A DNA stretch of 38,110 nucleotides from Chitinophagales bacterium. GTDB taxonomy: Bacteria; Bacteroidota; Bacteroidia; Chitinophagales; Chitinophagaceae. Below the pieces are notes generated by a model. The model saw nothing but the letters and a program-made list of their open reading frames with translations. It made no database searches and was not told where the DNA came from. The stretch is from contig JAATFV010000109.1 of NCBI GenBank assembly GCA_015655015.1, positions 1 to 38,110 of the forward strand, written 5' to 3'. The first letter of the stretch is position 1; each line of letters opens with the position of its first letter. A program made the translations under genes and the position numbers. Positions 8,657-14,808 of the stretch are shown piece by piece.

Positions 8657-8704
8657 AGGATAAAATTTTCATCCCGGTGTGTGTTATGATGAAAATTTTA
8701 TCCT
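8657..8704. promoter_or_regulatory. Perfect 17-bp inverted repeat, candidate operator
   Basis: AGGATAAAATTTTCATC (8657-8673) and its exact reverse complement (8688-8704) flank a 14-base spacer. Each arm contains a 15-bp near-palindrome, GATAAAATTTTCATC, symmetric at 6 of 7 pairs. This is the size and symmetry expected of a MarR-type site. The two centres are 29 bases apart, close to three helical turns. A partial third copy, AGGATAAAATT, lies at 8566-8576 beside the radical SAM start codon. The site sits between divergent genes, and binding by the local MarR protein is inference. Confidence 0.5.
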
Positions 8705-8740
8705 GGACGGTTCGTTGGCACTAAATTTATATTTTTACCG

Positions 8741-8866
8741 TTGTTGTCTTCCCGGAGCCGTCACGCGGCTCAGCCCAACCTTCCGGGAGAAAGCTGCGGG
8801 CGACAACCAATCATCAGACCGTTAAGCCGGTCCGGGCTGCATTAGCTGAAGGACCGGACTGGCTTA
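8741..8866 (+). promoter_or_regulatory. Structured 5' leader upstream of the GH25 gene
   Basis: Several helices can be drawn on the + strand. GTTGTC (8743-8748) pairs with GACAAC (8802-8807). TCCCGG (8750-8755) pairs with CCGGGA (8783-8788). GAGCCG (8755-8760) pairs with CGGCTC (8766-8771), so it partly competes with the previous helix. A separate hairpin is formed by TAAGCCGGTCCGG (8823-8835) and CCGGACTGGCTTA (8854-8866), with 12 of 13 positions paired. That hairpin ends 9 bases before the start codon, so it could affect ribosome access. It matches no riboswitch class I recognise. Confidence 0.45.
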
Positions 8867-8875
8867 GCAAATATT

Positions 8876-9649
8876 ATGGCGAATAAAACAAAGAAAAATA
8901 CAGCCTGGAGGATCTTATTGCTTTCCCTGACCGTTGCGGTGATAGTCATGCTCGGTTTTGTGGCATATGACTGGTGGCAGGAACGAAAAGCCCATTTTGT
9001 CCGTTATCCGGAGTTCGGCATCGACGTTCCGGTCAATTATAGCATTTATGGCATCGATGTGTCTAAATACCAGAGCATCATCGATTGGGAATCGGTCAGG
9101 GACATGAAGGTAGGCCACGTACAAATGGGGTTTGCCTTCATCAAGGCTACGGAAGGATTGGGCAATGAAGACGCCTATTTTCCCCGTAACTGGAAAAAGG
9201 TGAAAGATGCCGGTATCACCCGGGGCGCCTATCATTTTTTTCTGGCTACCAAGAGCGGTAAGGCCCAGGCAGAGAATTTCATCAATTCTGTCGAGCTGCT
9301 GCCTGGTGATCTCCCCCCGGTACTGGATATCGAGCAAACCTATGGCGTGCCGGCCGACAAACTACGGGAAAGGGCGAAAGAATGGCTGGAGACGATACAG
9401 GAATACTACCACATTGTTCCGATCATTTATACGAATGTGGACTTCTACAAACAGTATCTGAAGGATGATTTTGACCAATACCCGCTATGGGTAGCACATT
9501 ACCTGCAAAAAGAAAGACCCCGTATTTACCGGGAATGGACGTTCTGGCAACATAGCGAAGCAGGAAGGATCAATGGGATCCTTACCAGGGTGGATTTTGA
9601 TGTTTTTAATGGAGATACGGCGGAGTTTAAAAAGCTGCTTGTCAACTAA
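8876..9649 (+). CDS. GH25-family lysozyme-like protein, membrane anchored
   Basis: This 257-residue muramidase-type glycoside hydrolase cleaves, in its family, the MurNAc-GlcNAc bond of peptidoglycan. A single hydrophobic segment (about residues 11-31) after a Lys-rich start suggests an uncleaved anchor, so the enzyme would face the periplasm. The catalytic domain starts at YGIDVSKYQ (Asp61). It continues with FIKATEG, GAYHFF, and PPVLDIEQ with the acidic pair Asp151 and Glu153, and ends in the WQHSEAGRINGI and VDFDVFNG motifs. All key acidic residues expected of GH25 are present. The start codon is preceded by a structured leader and lies divergent from the radical SAM/MarR pair. Substrate could be self murein or that of other cells. 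Confidence 0.92.
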   Translation: MANKTKKNTAWRILLLSLTVAVIVMLGFVAYDWWQERKAHFVRYPEFGIDVPVNYSIYGIDVSKYQSIIDWESVRDMKVGHVQMGFAFIKATEGLGNEDAYFPRNWKKVKDAGITRGAYHFFLATKSGKAQAENFINSVELLPGDLPPVLDIEQTYGVPADKLRERAKEWLETIQEYYHIVPIIYTNVDFYKQYLKDDFDQYPLWVAHYLQKERPRIYREWTFWQHSEAGRINGILTRVDFDVFNGDTAEFKKLLVN

Positions 9650-9691
9650 AACATGCCCCCCGGTCGGAATCAGTTTTCCAAAATGTACCTG

Positions 9692-9718
9692 AAAAAAAGA
9701 GGCCCCGAAAAGGGGCCT
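9692..9718 (-). terminator. Rho-independent terminator of the first Rpn-family gene
   Basis: AGGCCCC (9700-9706) and GGGGCCT (9712-9718) form a 7-bp GC-rich stem with a 5-base loop. Read on the minus strand it is followed by TCTTTTTTT, so it ends transcription of the nuclease gene at 9756-10637. A near-identical hairpin lies in the same position beside the second copy at 35974-35992. Confidence 0.8.
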
Positions 9719-9755
9719 TATATATCTTTAATGCCGGATTAATAGTAGCAGGCGC

Positions 9756-10637
9756 TTACTTTAAAGTCTTCTTCACCTTTTTTACAAAGGCTTCTGTAAC
9801 GCTGGCAAAATTAGCGATTTCAGCAATGGTGAACTTGTTAGCAACCAAAAGGTTTTTTACTACCTCGTAGCTCTTTTTCTCTTCACCTTCTATTTTACCT
9901 TTCTCGATACCTTTCTCGATACCTTTTATCTCTCCACGCCTGTAGAGAATATCTTTTTCTTCCGATATGTATTTTGCAATGCTATCCATAATAGCTAAGT
10001 TTTCTGGTGCTAAGTTACGCAATTGCGCTAATATTCGCAACTGCCGGATACGTCTGAGCTTCGAAAAATCTCCTTTTGAGGCATTAATGACTTGCTTCAC
10101 AATGCTTTCTATGATCCGCCCAGGATTTCCACTTCCAAAATTAGCCAATATTGCTAACATTTTTTCCTCCGGATTATCGGAACGAAGTAACAGGTGATAA
10201 TCCACAGCGGAGAGGGCTATCAGCTGGTATTTAAAATCTATCTGCTCCGAATGGATATGATCCGGCATAGTGGGGTTTCCTTCACCTATATAAATGACGT
10301 ACTGGCGGACCGGAAGCTGATATTGCCGAAGCAGCATAATATAATATTCCGCCATCCGGAATACCATTTCCGGCTCATCCTTTACCTGGAATTCGATATG
10401 CAGTACAAAGGTTTTGTCCTTTTTGTCAGTCACTTTTTTAAGCACATCCGGTTTGCGCTCTTTGGTATGCTGTATATCATCCGGTAACTCCTCGGTATAT
10501 ACAGCGTCAATGCCCAGCAGGTTTTTGATCAGTCCGGGCAAAGCCGCTTCGATATTTTCCCGGAGAATTTTATCGTATTGGTTGACTTGCTGGTTGCTTT
10601 GTTTGACCTTTAGGGTGCCGGATTTTGCTTTTCCCAT
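9756..10637 (-). CDS. Rpn-family PD-(D/E)XK nuclease / putative transposase, copy 1
   Basis: This 293-residue protein belongs to the Rpn/PDDEXK-transposase group, whose E. coli members cut DNA and promote RecA-independent recombination. The N-terminal nuclease core shows KPDVL (Asp64) followed by LHIEFQ (Glu82-x-Gln84), the D...ExQ form typical of the family. The C-terminal region has the family's charged repeat KGIEKGIEKGKIEG before a final small helical domain. An in-frame TTG lies two codons upstream, but the ATG at 10637 is the better start. A paralogue at 36026-36895 is alike over its whole length, including the downstream terminator. Such genes occur in multiple copies in Bacteroidota genomes. 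Biological role is unsettled. Confidence 0.88.
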   Translation of the reverse strand: MGKAKSGTLKVKQSNQQVNQYDKILRENIEAALPGLIKNLLGIDAVYTEELPDDIQHTKERKPDVLKKVTDKKDKTFVLHIEFQVKDEPEMVFRMAEYYIMLLRQYQLPVRQYVIYIGEGNPTMPDHIHSEQIDFKYQLIALSAVDYHLLLRSDNPEEKMLAILANFGSGNPGRIIESIVKQVINASKGDFSKLRRIRQLRILAQLRNLAPENLAIMDSIAKYISEEKDILYRRGEIKGIEKGIEKGKIEGEEKKSYEVVKNLLVANKFTIAEIANFASVTEAFVKKVKKTLK

Positions 10638-10643
10638 ATTCAA

Positions 10644-10957
10644 GCAATCTGTTTATTCAAAAACAAAAGTAGTGATAAGGACGGCACGACCAGGAAAGAA
10701 ATATTAACACTAAATATGCTACAGGCACCCCAGCCGGAGAGGCCAAAATAGCCGGGGCATTTCCAACGAATGACGACACGTATAAATCCGTCCATCTTTC
10801 GGGTCTGATGATGGCAGAACTTTGTCGAAACATCGTCCTCGCTCAGAACTTCGCCAGAGCGACATTTAGTCGCTCTGACCCGTTCGTAACTCTCGCTTCG
10901 CTCAGTTACATTCGCACCCTTCGCCGCACCCGGTTGGGACAAACGCCCGCGGCGGAG
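10644..10957. other. Intergenic region with hairpins, no credible gene
   Basis: This spacer of about 310 bases lies upstream of Rpn copy 1 and downstream of the NTF2-like gene. It contains a perfect 8-bp hairpin, AGAGCGAC (10856-10863) with GTCGCTCT (10869-10876). It also contains GTAACT/AGTTAC (10886-10891 and 10904-10909) around CTCGCTTCGCTC. Open frames crossing it are low-complexity and frame-disrupted, with no family likeness. It looks like a dispersed palindromic element or debris. Confidence 0.4.
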
Positions 10958-11449
10958 TTAGCTCGTATGATCCGCCACAATCACCCACCTCCCATCGATC
11001 TTCCGGAATAACAAAGTATAAATCCCCCCCACATCTCCCGCCTTTCTCTTTAAAAACCATTTCCCTATCACAAAACAATAGTCCGGCGAAAGCTTATTTA
11101 TTTTGAGCAGGGTAAAGAACAGCTTTCCCATCTTATCCGCGTCACTATAATTCTTTTTATAGTTATTCAGCGCATTCATATACCCATAGGAAATGCCTGA
11201 CTGGCCGATAAACAGCAGGGAGTCGTTTTTCCAGTAACCCTTCATGAAGTCATCGATACTGCCCCTGTTCCACGCTTCCGACTGGGCCGCCATCACTTTT
11301 TGAATAGCCGCGGCATCCTCTGCCGGAGTTTTGCCGGACTGCGCAGCGCCCGTCAATACGTTGCCGGTACAAAACAGGAAAATAAAGAGACCGGGCAAAA
11401 AATAGCTTCTTCGGAAATACAGGTTCTTTGGGAGAGCAACGCCGTTCAT
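10958..11449 (-). CDS. Exported NTF2-like (SnoaL/DUF4440-type) protein
   Basis: This 163-residue protein has a signal peptide (residues about 10-36, LFIFLFCTGNVLTGAAQ). An NTF2-fold domain follows: DAAAIQKVMAAQSEAWNRGSIDDFMKGYW is the classic first helix of DUF4440/SnoaL proteins, and the domain ends with LFRKIDGRWVIVADHTS. Family members are enzymes or small-ligand binders, and no catalytic assignment is possible here. It lies 21 bases after the membrane protein gene and so probably belongs to the sigma-factor operon. This hints at an envelope role under that sigma factor's control, which is inference. Confidence 0.82.
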   Translation of the reverse strand: MNGVALPKNLYFRRSYFLPGLFIFLFCTGNVLTGAAQSGKTPAEDAAAIQKVMAAQSEAWNRGSIDDFMKGYWKNDSLLFIGQSGISYGYMNALNNYKKNYSDADKMGKLFFTLLKINKLSPDYCFVIGKWFLKRKAGDVGGIYTLLFRKIDGRWVIVADHTS

Positions 11450-11470
11450 GATCTTTTTTTAGTAAGATAC

Positions 11471-12109
11471 TTACTCTCCTTCCATTTCCTGCAGTAATTC
11501 CTGTAGTTTTTGAATATGGCGGCCGTACAATTTGTTTACGTACCAGACATTGATATAATAGATCCCGATCGTAAGAAGCGCCAGCAGGCTTATCCAGAAC
11601 AAAGGGCTCTGCCACCAGGGAATGCCGCTTATCCGGTAATAAAGGGAGGAGCCGGAAGGAGTAGGATATTTCCAACGGATGATAAGGTAAGAAAGAATGG
11701 TCATGACGGGGATCATCAGCGTACCGGTCAGGGTATAGAACCGGGTATACTTTTTCAGGGTCCGAACCTGTCGTTCCAGGTTGGATCGCACCTGGCAGCT
11801 TACACACTGCATTTCTCTCAGCAGCTTGTCCTTTCGGTAATAATATCCCGCAAACAGGAGCATCAGCAGGAAGAACAGCCAGGCGATCCCCGACAGCCTG
11901 CCCCCGAAATCCAGCAAATAGAACAGGATGGCAGGAATATAGGTCATTATGATAAGGACCAGCTCTCCCAAAAGATTGCGTCTCATCTTTGCAACCGGTC
12001 CCTTGGATCTCTTATGCAGCAGGGTTATAATTTCCTGTTCACTGCCATGCCTCCCGGCAGGCTTACCTTCCAGGGTATGCCATACGTATTTAAGACTCTC
12101 CAGTTCCAT
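11471..12109 (-). CDS. Membrane protein encoded with an ECF sigma factor, possible anti-sigma factor
   Basis: This 212-residue protein has a cytoplasmic N-terminal part (MELESLKYVWHTLEGK, about 1-45). About four membrane segments follow at roughly 48-66, 71-88, 125-143 and 168-186, then a Leu-rich C-terminal tail (HIQKLQELLQEME). A CxxC (CVSC, about residues 102-105) lies between segments. Its first 20 bases overlap the end of the ECF sigma gene, so translation is probably coupled. The position and topology suggest a sigma-regulating membrane protein. I see no recognisable zinc-binding anti-sigma domain, so this role is inferred from context. The NTF2-like gene follows. Confidence 0.7.
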   Translation of the reverse strand: MELESLKYVWHTLEGKPAGRHGSEQEIITLLHKRSKGPVAKMRRNLLGELVLIIMTYIPAILFYLLDFGGRLSGIAWLFFLLMLLFAGYYYRKDKLLREMQCVSCQVRSNLERQVRTLKKYTRFYTLTGTLMIPVMTILSYLIIRWKYPTPSGSSLYYRISGIPWWQSPLFWISLLALLTIGIYYINVWYVNKLYGRHIQKLQELLQEMEGE

Positions 12110-12638
12110 AAGCGGTGTCCTTTGTGATTTTGCGTAATTTTTCCTTGATCCGGTTCATTTTTACCCGCAGATTATTTTGATTGATCCCCAGGATCTCTTC
12201 CATTTCATCGTAACTTTTGTCTTCCAGGAACAGCATGACCAGCGCTTTTTCCACCTCCGTCAGCTGGTCGATGGCAGCATACAATAGCTGCAGCTGCTCC
12301 TCCTGTTCTTTAGAATACTGCATATCCTGTAATTGGGTAGGCAGATGGTCGGGGTCAATGGGTTTGATGCGGCGGCGCTGTTTGCGTAGGTCGGAAATGG
12401 CCGTATTCAGCGCAATCCGGTAGAGCCAGGTGCTAAACTTCGAATCAGCCCTGAATTTGGGATAAGATTTCCATAACTGGATAATGATCTCCTGAAAAAG
12501 GTCCTGTCGGTCATGTTCGGAATAACAATAGAGCCGGCATACCTTATGCAGCATGCCACGATGCTCCTGCACCAGCGTCACAAATTCTTCCTGTGTGGCG
12601 GGTTTCTGCAAATAGAAAGGTTTTAGCAATAATACCAT
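12090..12638 (-). CDS. ECF-type RNA polymerase sigma factor
   Basis: This 182-residue sigma-70-family factor has regions 2 and 4 only. Region 2 is at about 20-90: LYCYSEHDRQDLFQEIIIQLWKSY with DLFQEI, then FSTWLYRIALNTAISDLRK. Region 4 is at about 120-175: LTEVEKALVMLFLEDKSYDEMEEILG followed by NNLRVKMNRIKEKL. The start is placed at ATG 12638; an upstream TTG would add 23 residues with no family resemblance. The gene heads an operon with the overlapping membrane protein and the NTF2-like protein and is divergent from the ArsC-like gene. A small inverted repeat, GCGAATT/AATTCGC (12682-12702), lies in the divergent spacer. The inducing signal is unknown. Confidence 0.92.
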   Translation of the reverse strand: MVLLLKPFYLQKPATQEEFVTLVQEHRGMLHKVCRLYCYSEHDRQDLFQEIIIQLWKSYPKFRADSKFSTWLYRIALNTAISDLRKQRRRIKPIDPDHLPTQLQDMQYSKEQEEQLQLLYAAIDQLTEVEKALVMLFLEDKSYDEMEEILGINQNNLRVKMNRIKEKLRKITKDTAYGTGES

Positions 12639-12764
12639 TCGTCGCGGGAATGACGAAAATATTACAGAAAAAGGGAGCAACGCGAATTCATCGTAAATTC
12701 GCCCCAAAATCTAAGCCCGGCAACAAAAATTCCATCAAAGAATACATTATACCGGCATACCAGC

Positions 12765-13142
12765 ATGAAAAAGATCTATTACCTCTCCACCTGCAGCACC
12801 TGTAACAGGATCCTGCAGGAAATACAAGCTGAAAAAAAAGGATTCGAATTGCAGGATATCAAAACGGAAAAGATCACCCCCGCCCAATTAGATGAGCTAA
12901 AGGAAAAAGCGGGCAGTTATGAAGCGCTGTTTAGCCGGCGGGCTATCAAATACAAGGAAATGGGCCTGAAAGACAAGCCGCTTACCGAAAAAGACTATCG
13001 CCGGCTCATCCTGGAAGAATATACCTTTTTAAAACGCCCGGTAGCCCTCACCGGCGGCAAGATATTCGTAGGCAGCGACGCAAAGACCGTGGAGGGCTTA
13101 AAAGCAGCTATAACAGATAAGGCAGCTATAACAAATAAATAG
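12765..13142 (+). CDS. ArsC/Spx-family thioredoxin-fold protein
   Basis: This is a 125-residue protein of the arsenate reductase-like/Spx family. The N-terminal thioredoxin-fold motif YLSTCSTCNRIL carries Cys10-x-x-Cys13. The later SRRAIKYKEMG, LKRPVALTGGKIFVG and SDAKTVEGL segments match the family's second half. Genes of this type are often labelled arsenate reductase, but no arsenic genes are nearby. The CxxC form and length fit an Spx-like or general reductase equally well, so substrate is left open. The last codons contain an 18-bp tandem duplication (13104-13121 and 13122-13139) that adds AAITDK and AAITNK. It is transcribed alone, divergent from the ECF sigma operon. Confidence 0.85.
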   Translation: MKKIYYLSTCSTCNRILQEIQAEKKGFELQDIKTEKITPAQLDELKEKAGSYEALFSRRAIKYKEMGLKDKPLTEKDYRRLILEEYTFLKRPVALTGGKIFVGSDAKTVEGLKAAITDKAAITNK

Positions 13143-13267
13143 GACTACTTGCAGCCTGGTTGTTCCGTTGTCTATCGTCGACGACCTCCCTGAAAACGTA
13201 TAAGACTATTCATAGCACATTCACTGCGATAGCATTTCCGGCTTATGCAGACGGAACGCTGCTCCCG

Positions 13268-13864
13268 TTAATTGGCCGACAGCCTCCTGAACTTTGAAAG
13301 CCCCTGCTGCTGGATGACCTTCACCCTTACCAGGCCTTTTATTCCGGCATAATCGCGTGCAGAGCTATATAGATATGATTCCGGCGATTCCACGATCCGT
13401 TCACGTACAGGGTTCTCATGAATATGGTCGATGCGGTCGAGCAACAAGCCTGGCTGTCCGCTATCGATATACAACGGACTGCTGCAATTCTGCCATAAAT
13501 TGAATTTTTCTATCCGCTTCAGGGATTTGCTGAAATCCTCAAACCGTTGCATCATCCAGTCACGCCGAAGATCCATTTCCATCTCGATCGCCTTTATTAA
13601 TTCCGGAGTGGTGAACTTTTTAAAATCCCGCTCAAAATAAGCCGGGCCATACCCTTCCTTTGTTCTGATCAACAGATGGAGATGACAGGTCATCAGGCAC
13701 CAGGCATATATTGTCACCCCCTGTACTTCGACAAAATGATTTAACGCATCCGCAATCACCTGTTTGTAAGTAGGCCGGACGAATACATCGATCCGGTCGA
13801 CTACATTCAGGGTGAGAAAATAACAAGTTTCCCGGGGGACCAATGATTCGTCGTGTGGCAGCAT
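13268..13864 (-). CDS. RAYT-like (REP-associated tyrosine transposase) protein, catalytic Tyr apparently replaced
   Basis: This 198-residue protein belongs to the Y1/HUH transposase family related to IS200 and the REP-associated TnpA. The HUH motif is preserved as His61-Leu-His63 in LMTCHLHLLIRT, and the late motif HIHENPVRERIV followed by SPESYLYSSARDYAG is recognisable. In active relatives the nucleophile is the Tyr of YIHxNPV; here His147 takes its place, so strand cleavage may be lost. This rests on alignment from memory. No flanking ends or target duplications are visible, so it is more likely a resident or domesticated gene than a recent insertion. A related gene follows at 14036-14584 on the same strand. 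Confidence 0.8.
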   Translation of the reverse strand: MLPHDESLVPRETCYFLTLNVVDRIDVFVRPTYKQVIADALNHFVEVQGVTIYAWCLMTCHLHLLIRTKEGYGPAYFERDFKKFTTPELIKAIEMEMDLRRDWMMQRFEDFSKSLKRIEKFNLWQNCSSPLYIDSGQPGLLLDRIDHIHENPVRERIVESPESYLYSSARDYAGIKGLVRVKVIQQQGLSKFRRLSAN

Positions 13865-14003
13865 AACCGCTCATTTTGAATGACAAAATAAAAAATCATA
13901 ACAGGTACAGGAAGGGGGTAATTCTAAAGTTACAAAATCCGGGCCTCTTTATCGAACCTGTTATTTAAATTTTTTATAATACCGGAGCGGACGGGTGCAC
14001 GGT

Positions 14004-14025
14004 GGCCCGGCTCTGAAGCCAGGCC
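14004..14025. repeat. Imperfect hairpin beside the second RAYT-like gene
   Basis: GGCCCGGCT (14004-14012) and AGCCAGGCC (14017-14025) pair at 8 of 9 positions around a CTGA loop, just past the gene's stop codon. No T-run follows on the minus strand, so it is not a standard terminator. A smaller hairpin, GGCCTGAGAGGCC, lies upstream of the same gene at 14711-14723. They may be REP-like elements, but only these two are seen. Confidence 0.35.
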
Positions 14026-14035
14026 GCAGAAAACT

Positions 14036-14584
14036 CTATTCAGGACCAGGTCTCACATGGGATAATTTAACCTTTTGAAGAGGATAGGCACTGCAATAAA
14101 TGTAATGTTCCGGGAGATCGACGATCTTTTCCTTCAGCAGGCTCTCCAGGGCAGAGGGCAGATCCAGTCCCTTTTTAACATATTTTTCAAGATCAACAGG
14201 CTGATTGCCGAATTGCCAGAAATGATGCTCCGAATCATTTTGGTAGCGGTTAGCGAAGAACTGGAATAATCGCAGCAGCCATTCTTTGCGGCTCTCGGTG
14301 GGATGTTCTGCAATGGCCCGGAGGATTTGCTTGGCCGAATTGCTTTTCAGGTCTCTTAGTACTTTGGGGAGATTGTGCTTTCCCTCTTCCACTCCGGCAA
14401 CCATACAAAGGCGGCTGGGCAGAATTGCGTATTCGTATACCCGTAGCCGTTTGTTCTCAATGCAATAGTTCAGGTTGTCTATCAGCAGATCACAATATTC
14501 GTAGCGGGTGAATATATCAATCCCGCCAACTACGGTTAGGGTTACAAAATACAATCCCTTAGGCTGTATCTTGTTTTCGGTCAT
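14036..14584 (-). CDS. Degenerate RAYT-like protein lacking HUH residues
   Basis: This 182-residue paralogue of the preceding RAYT-like gene is recognised by the N-terminal GLYFVTLTVVGGIDIFTR, which parallels CYFLTLNVVDRIDVFVR. Overall size and the C-terminal LPEHYIYCSAYP motif also match. The position of the HUH motif reads LPSRLCMV (Arg58, Cys60), so both metal-binding histidines are missing, and the YIHxNPV segment is replaced by ALESLLKEKIV. The frame is nevertheless fully open, which suggests selection for a non-catalytic role rather than simple decay. The start is set at ATG 14584, since the upstream TTG adds no family-like sequence. Function is unknown. Confidence 0.65.
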   Translation of the reverse strand: MTENKIQPKGLYFVTLTVVGGIDIFTRYEYCDLLIDNLNYCIENKRLRVYEYAILPSRLCMVAGVEEGKHNLPKVLRDLKSNSAKQILRAIAEHPTESRKEWLLRLFQFFANRYQNDSEHHFWQFGNQPVDLEKYVKKGLDLPSALESLLKEKIVDLPEHYIYCSAYPLQKVKLSHVRPGPE

Positions 14585-14808
14585 TCGTAAAAGGTAGCAA
14601 ACTTTTGGTAAAAGCAATAATTACCCCCTTACTCCGGCAGTCTAAAAAGGGTATTTATTTGTTTTCTCCGGATAGGCCCTATTGTTTTTCCCAACAAGGG
14701 ACTAATTCCCGGCCTGAGAGGCCGATAACTGCGCCTGCACTGCATCCGGAGGTTTCCCTTTAAAGGCGGACCCACCACGTTTGCGAAAAAAAATTCCCGA
14801 TTTGACAG

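Noticed and set aside
8716..8730. Possible sigma-54 promoter (TGGCAC) upstream of the GH25 gene
   Set aside because: The -12 GC is missing at the right distance (AT instead), so only the -24 half matches.
10640..10942. 100-codon open frame on the minus strand
   Set aside because: Composed of hairpin-bearing spacer, starts with a non-conserved region and overlaps the start of the Rpn gene.
14585..14808. REP array associated with the RAYT-like genes
   Set aside because: Only one small hairpin (14711-14723) here and one at 14004-14025, with no shared head sequence, so an array cannot be supported.
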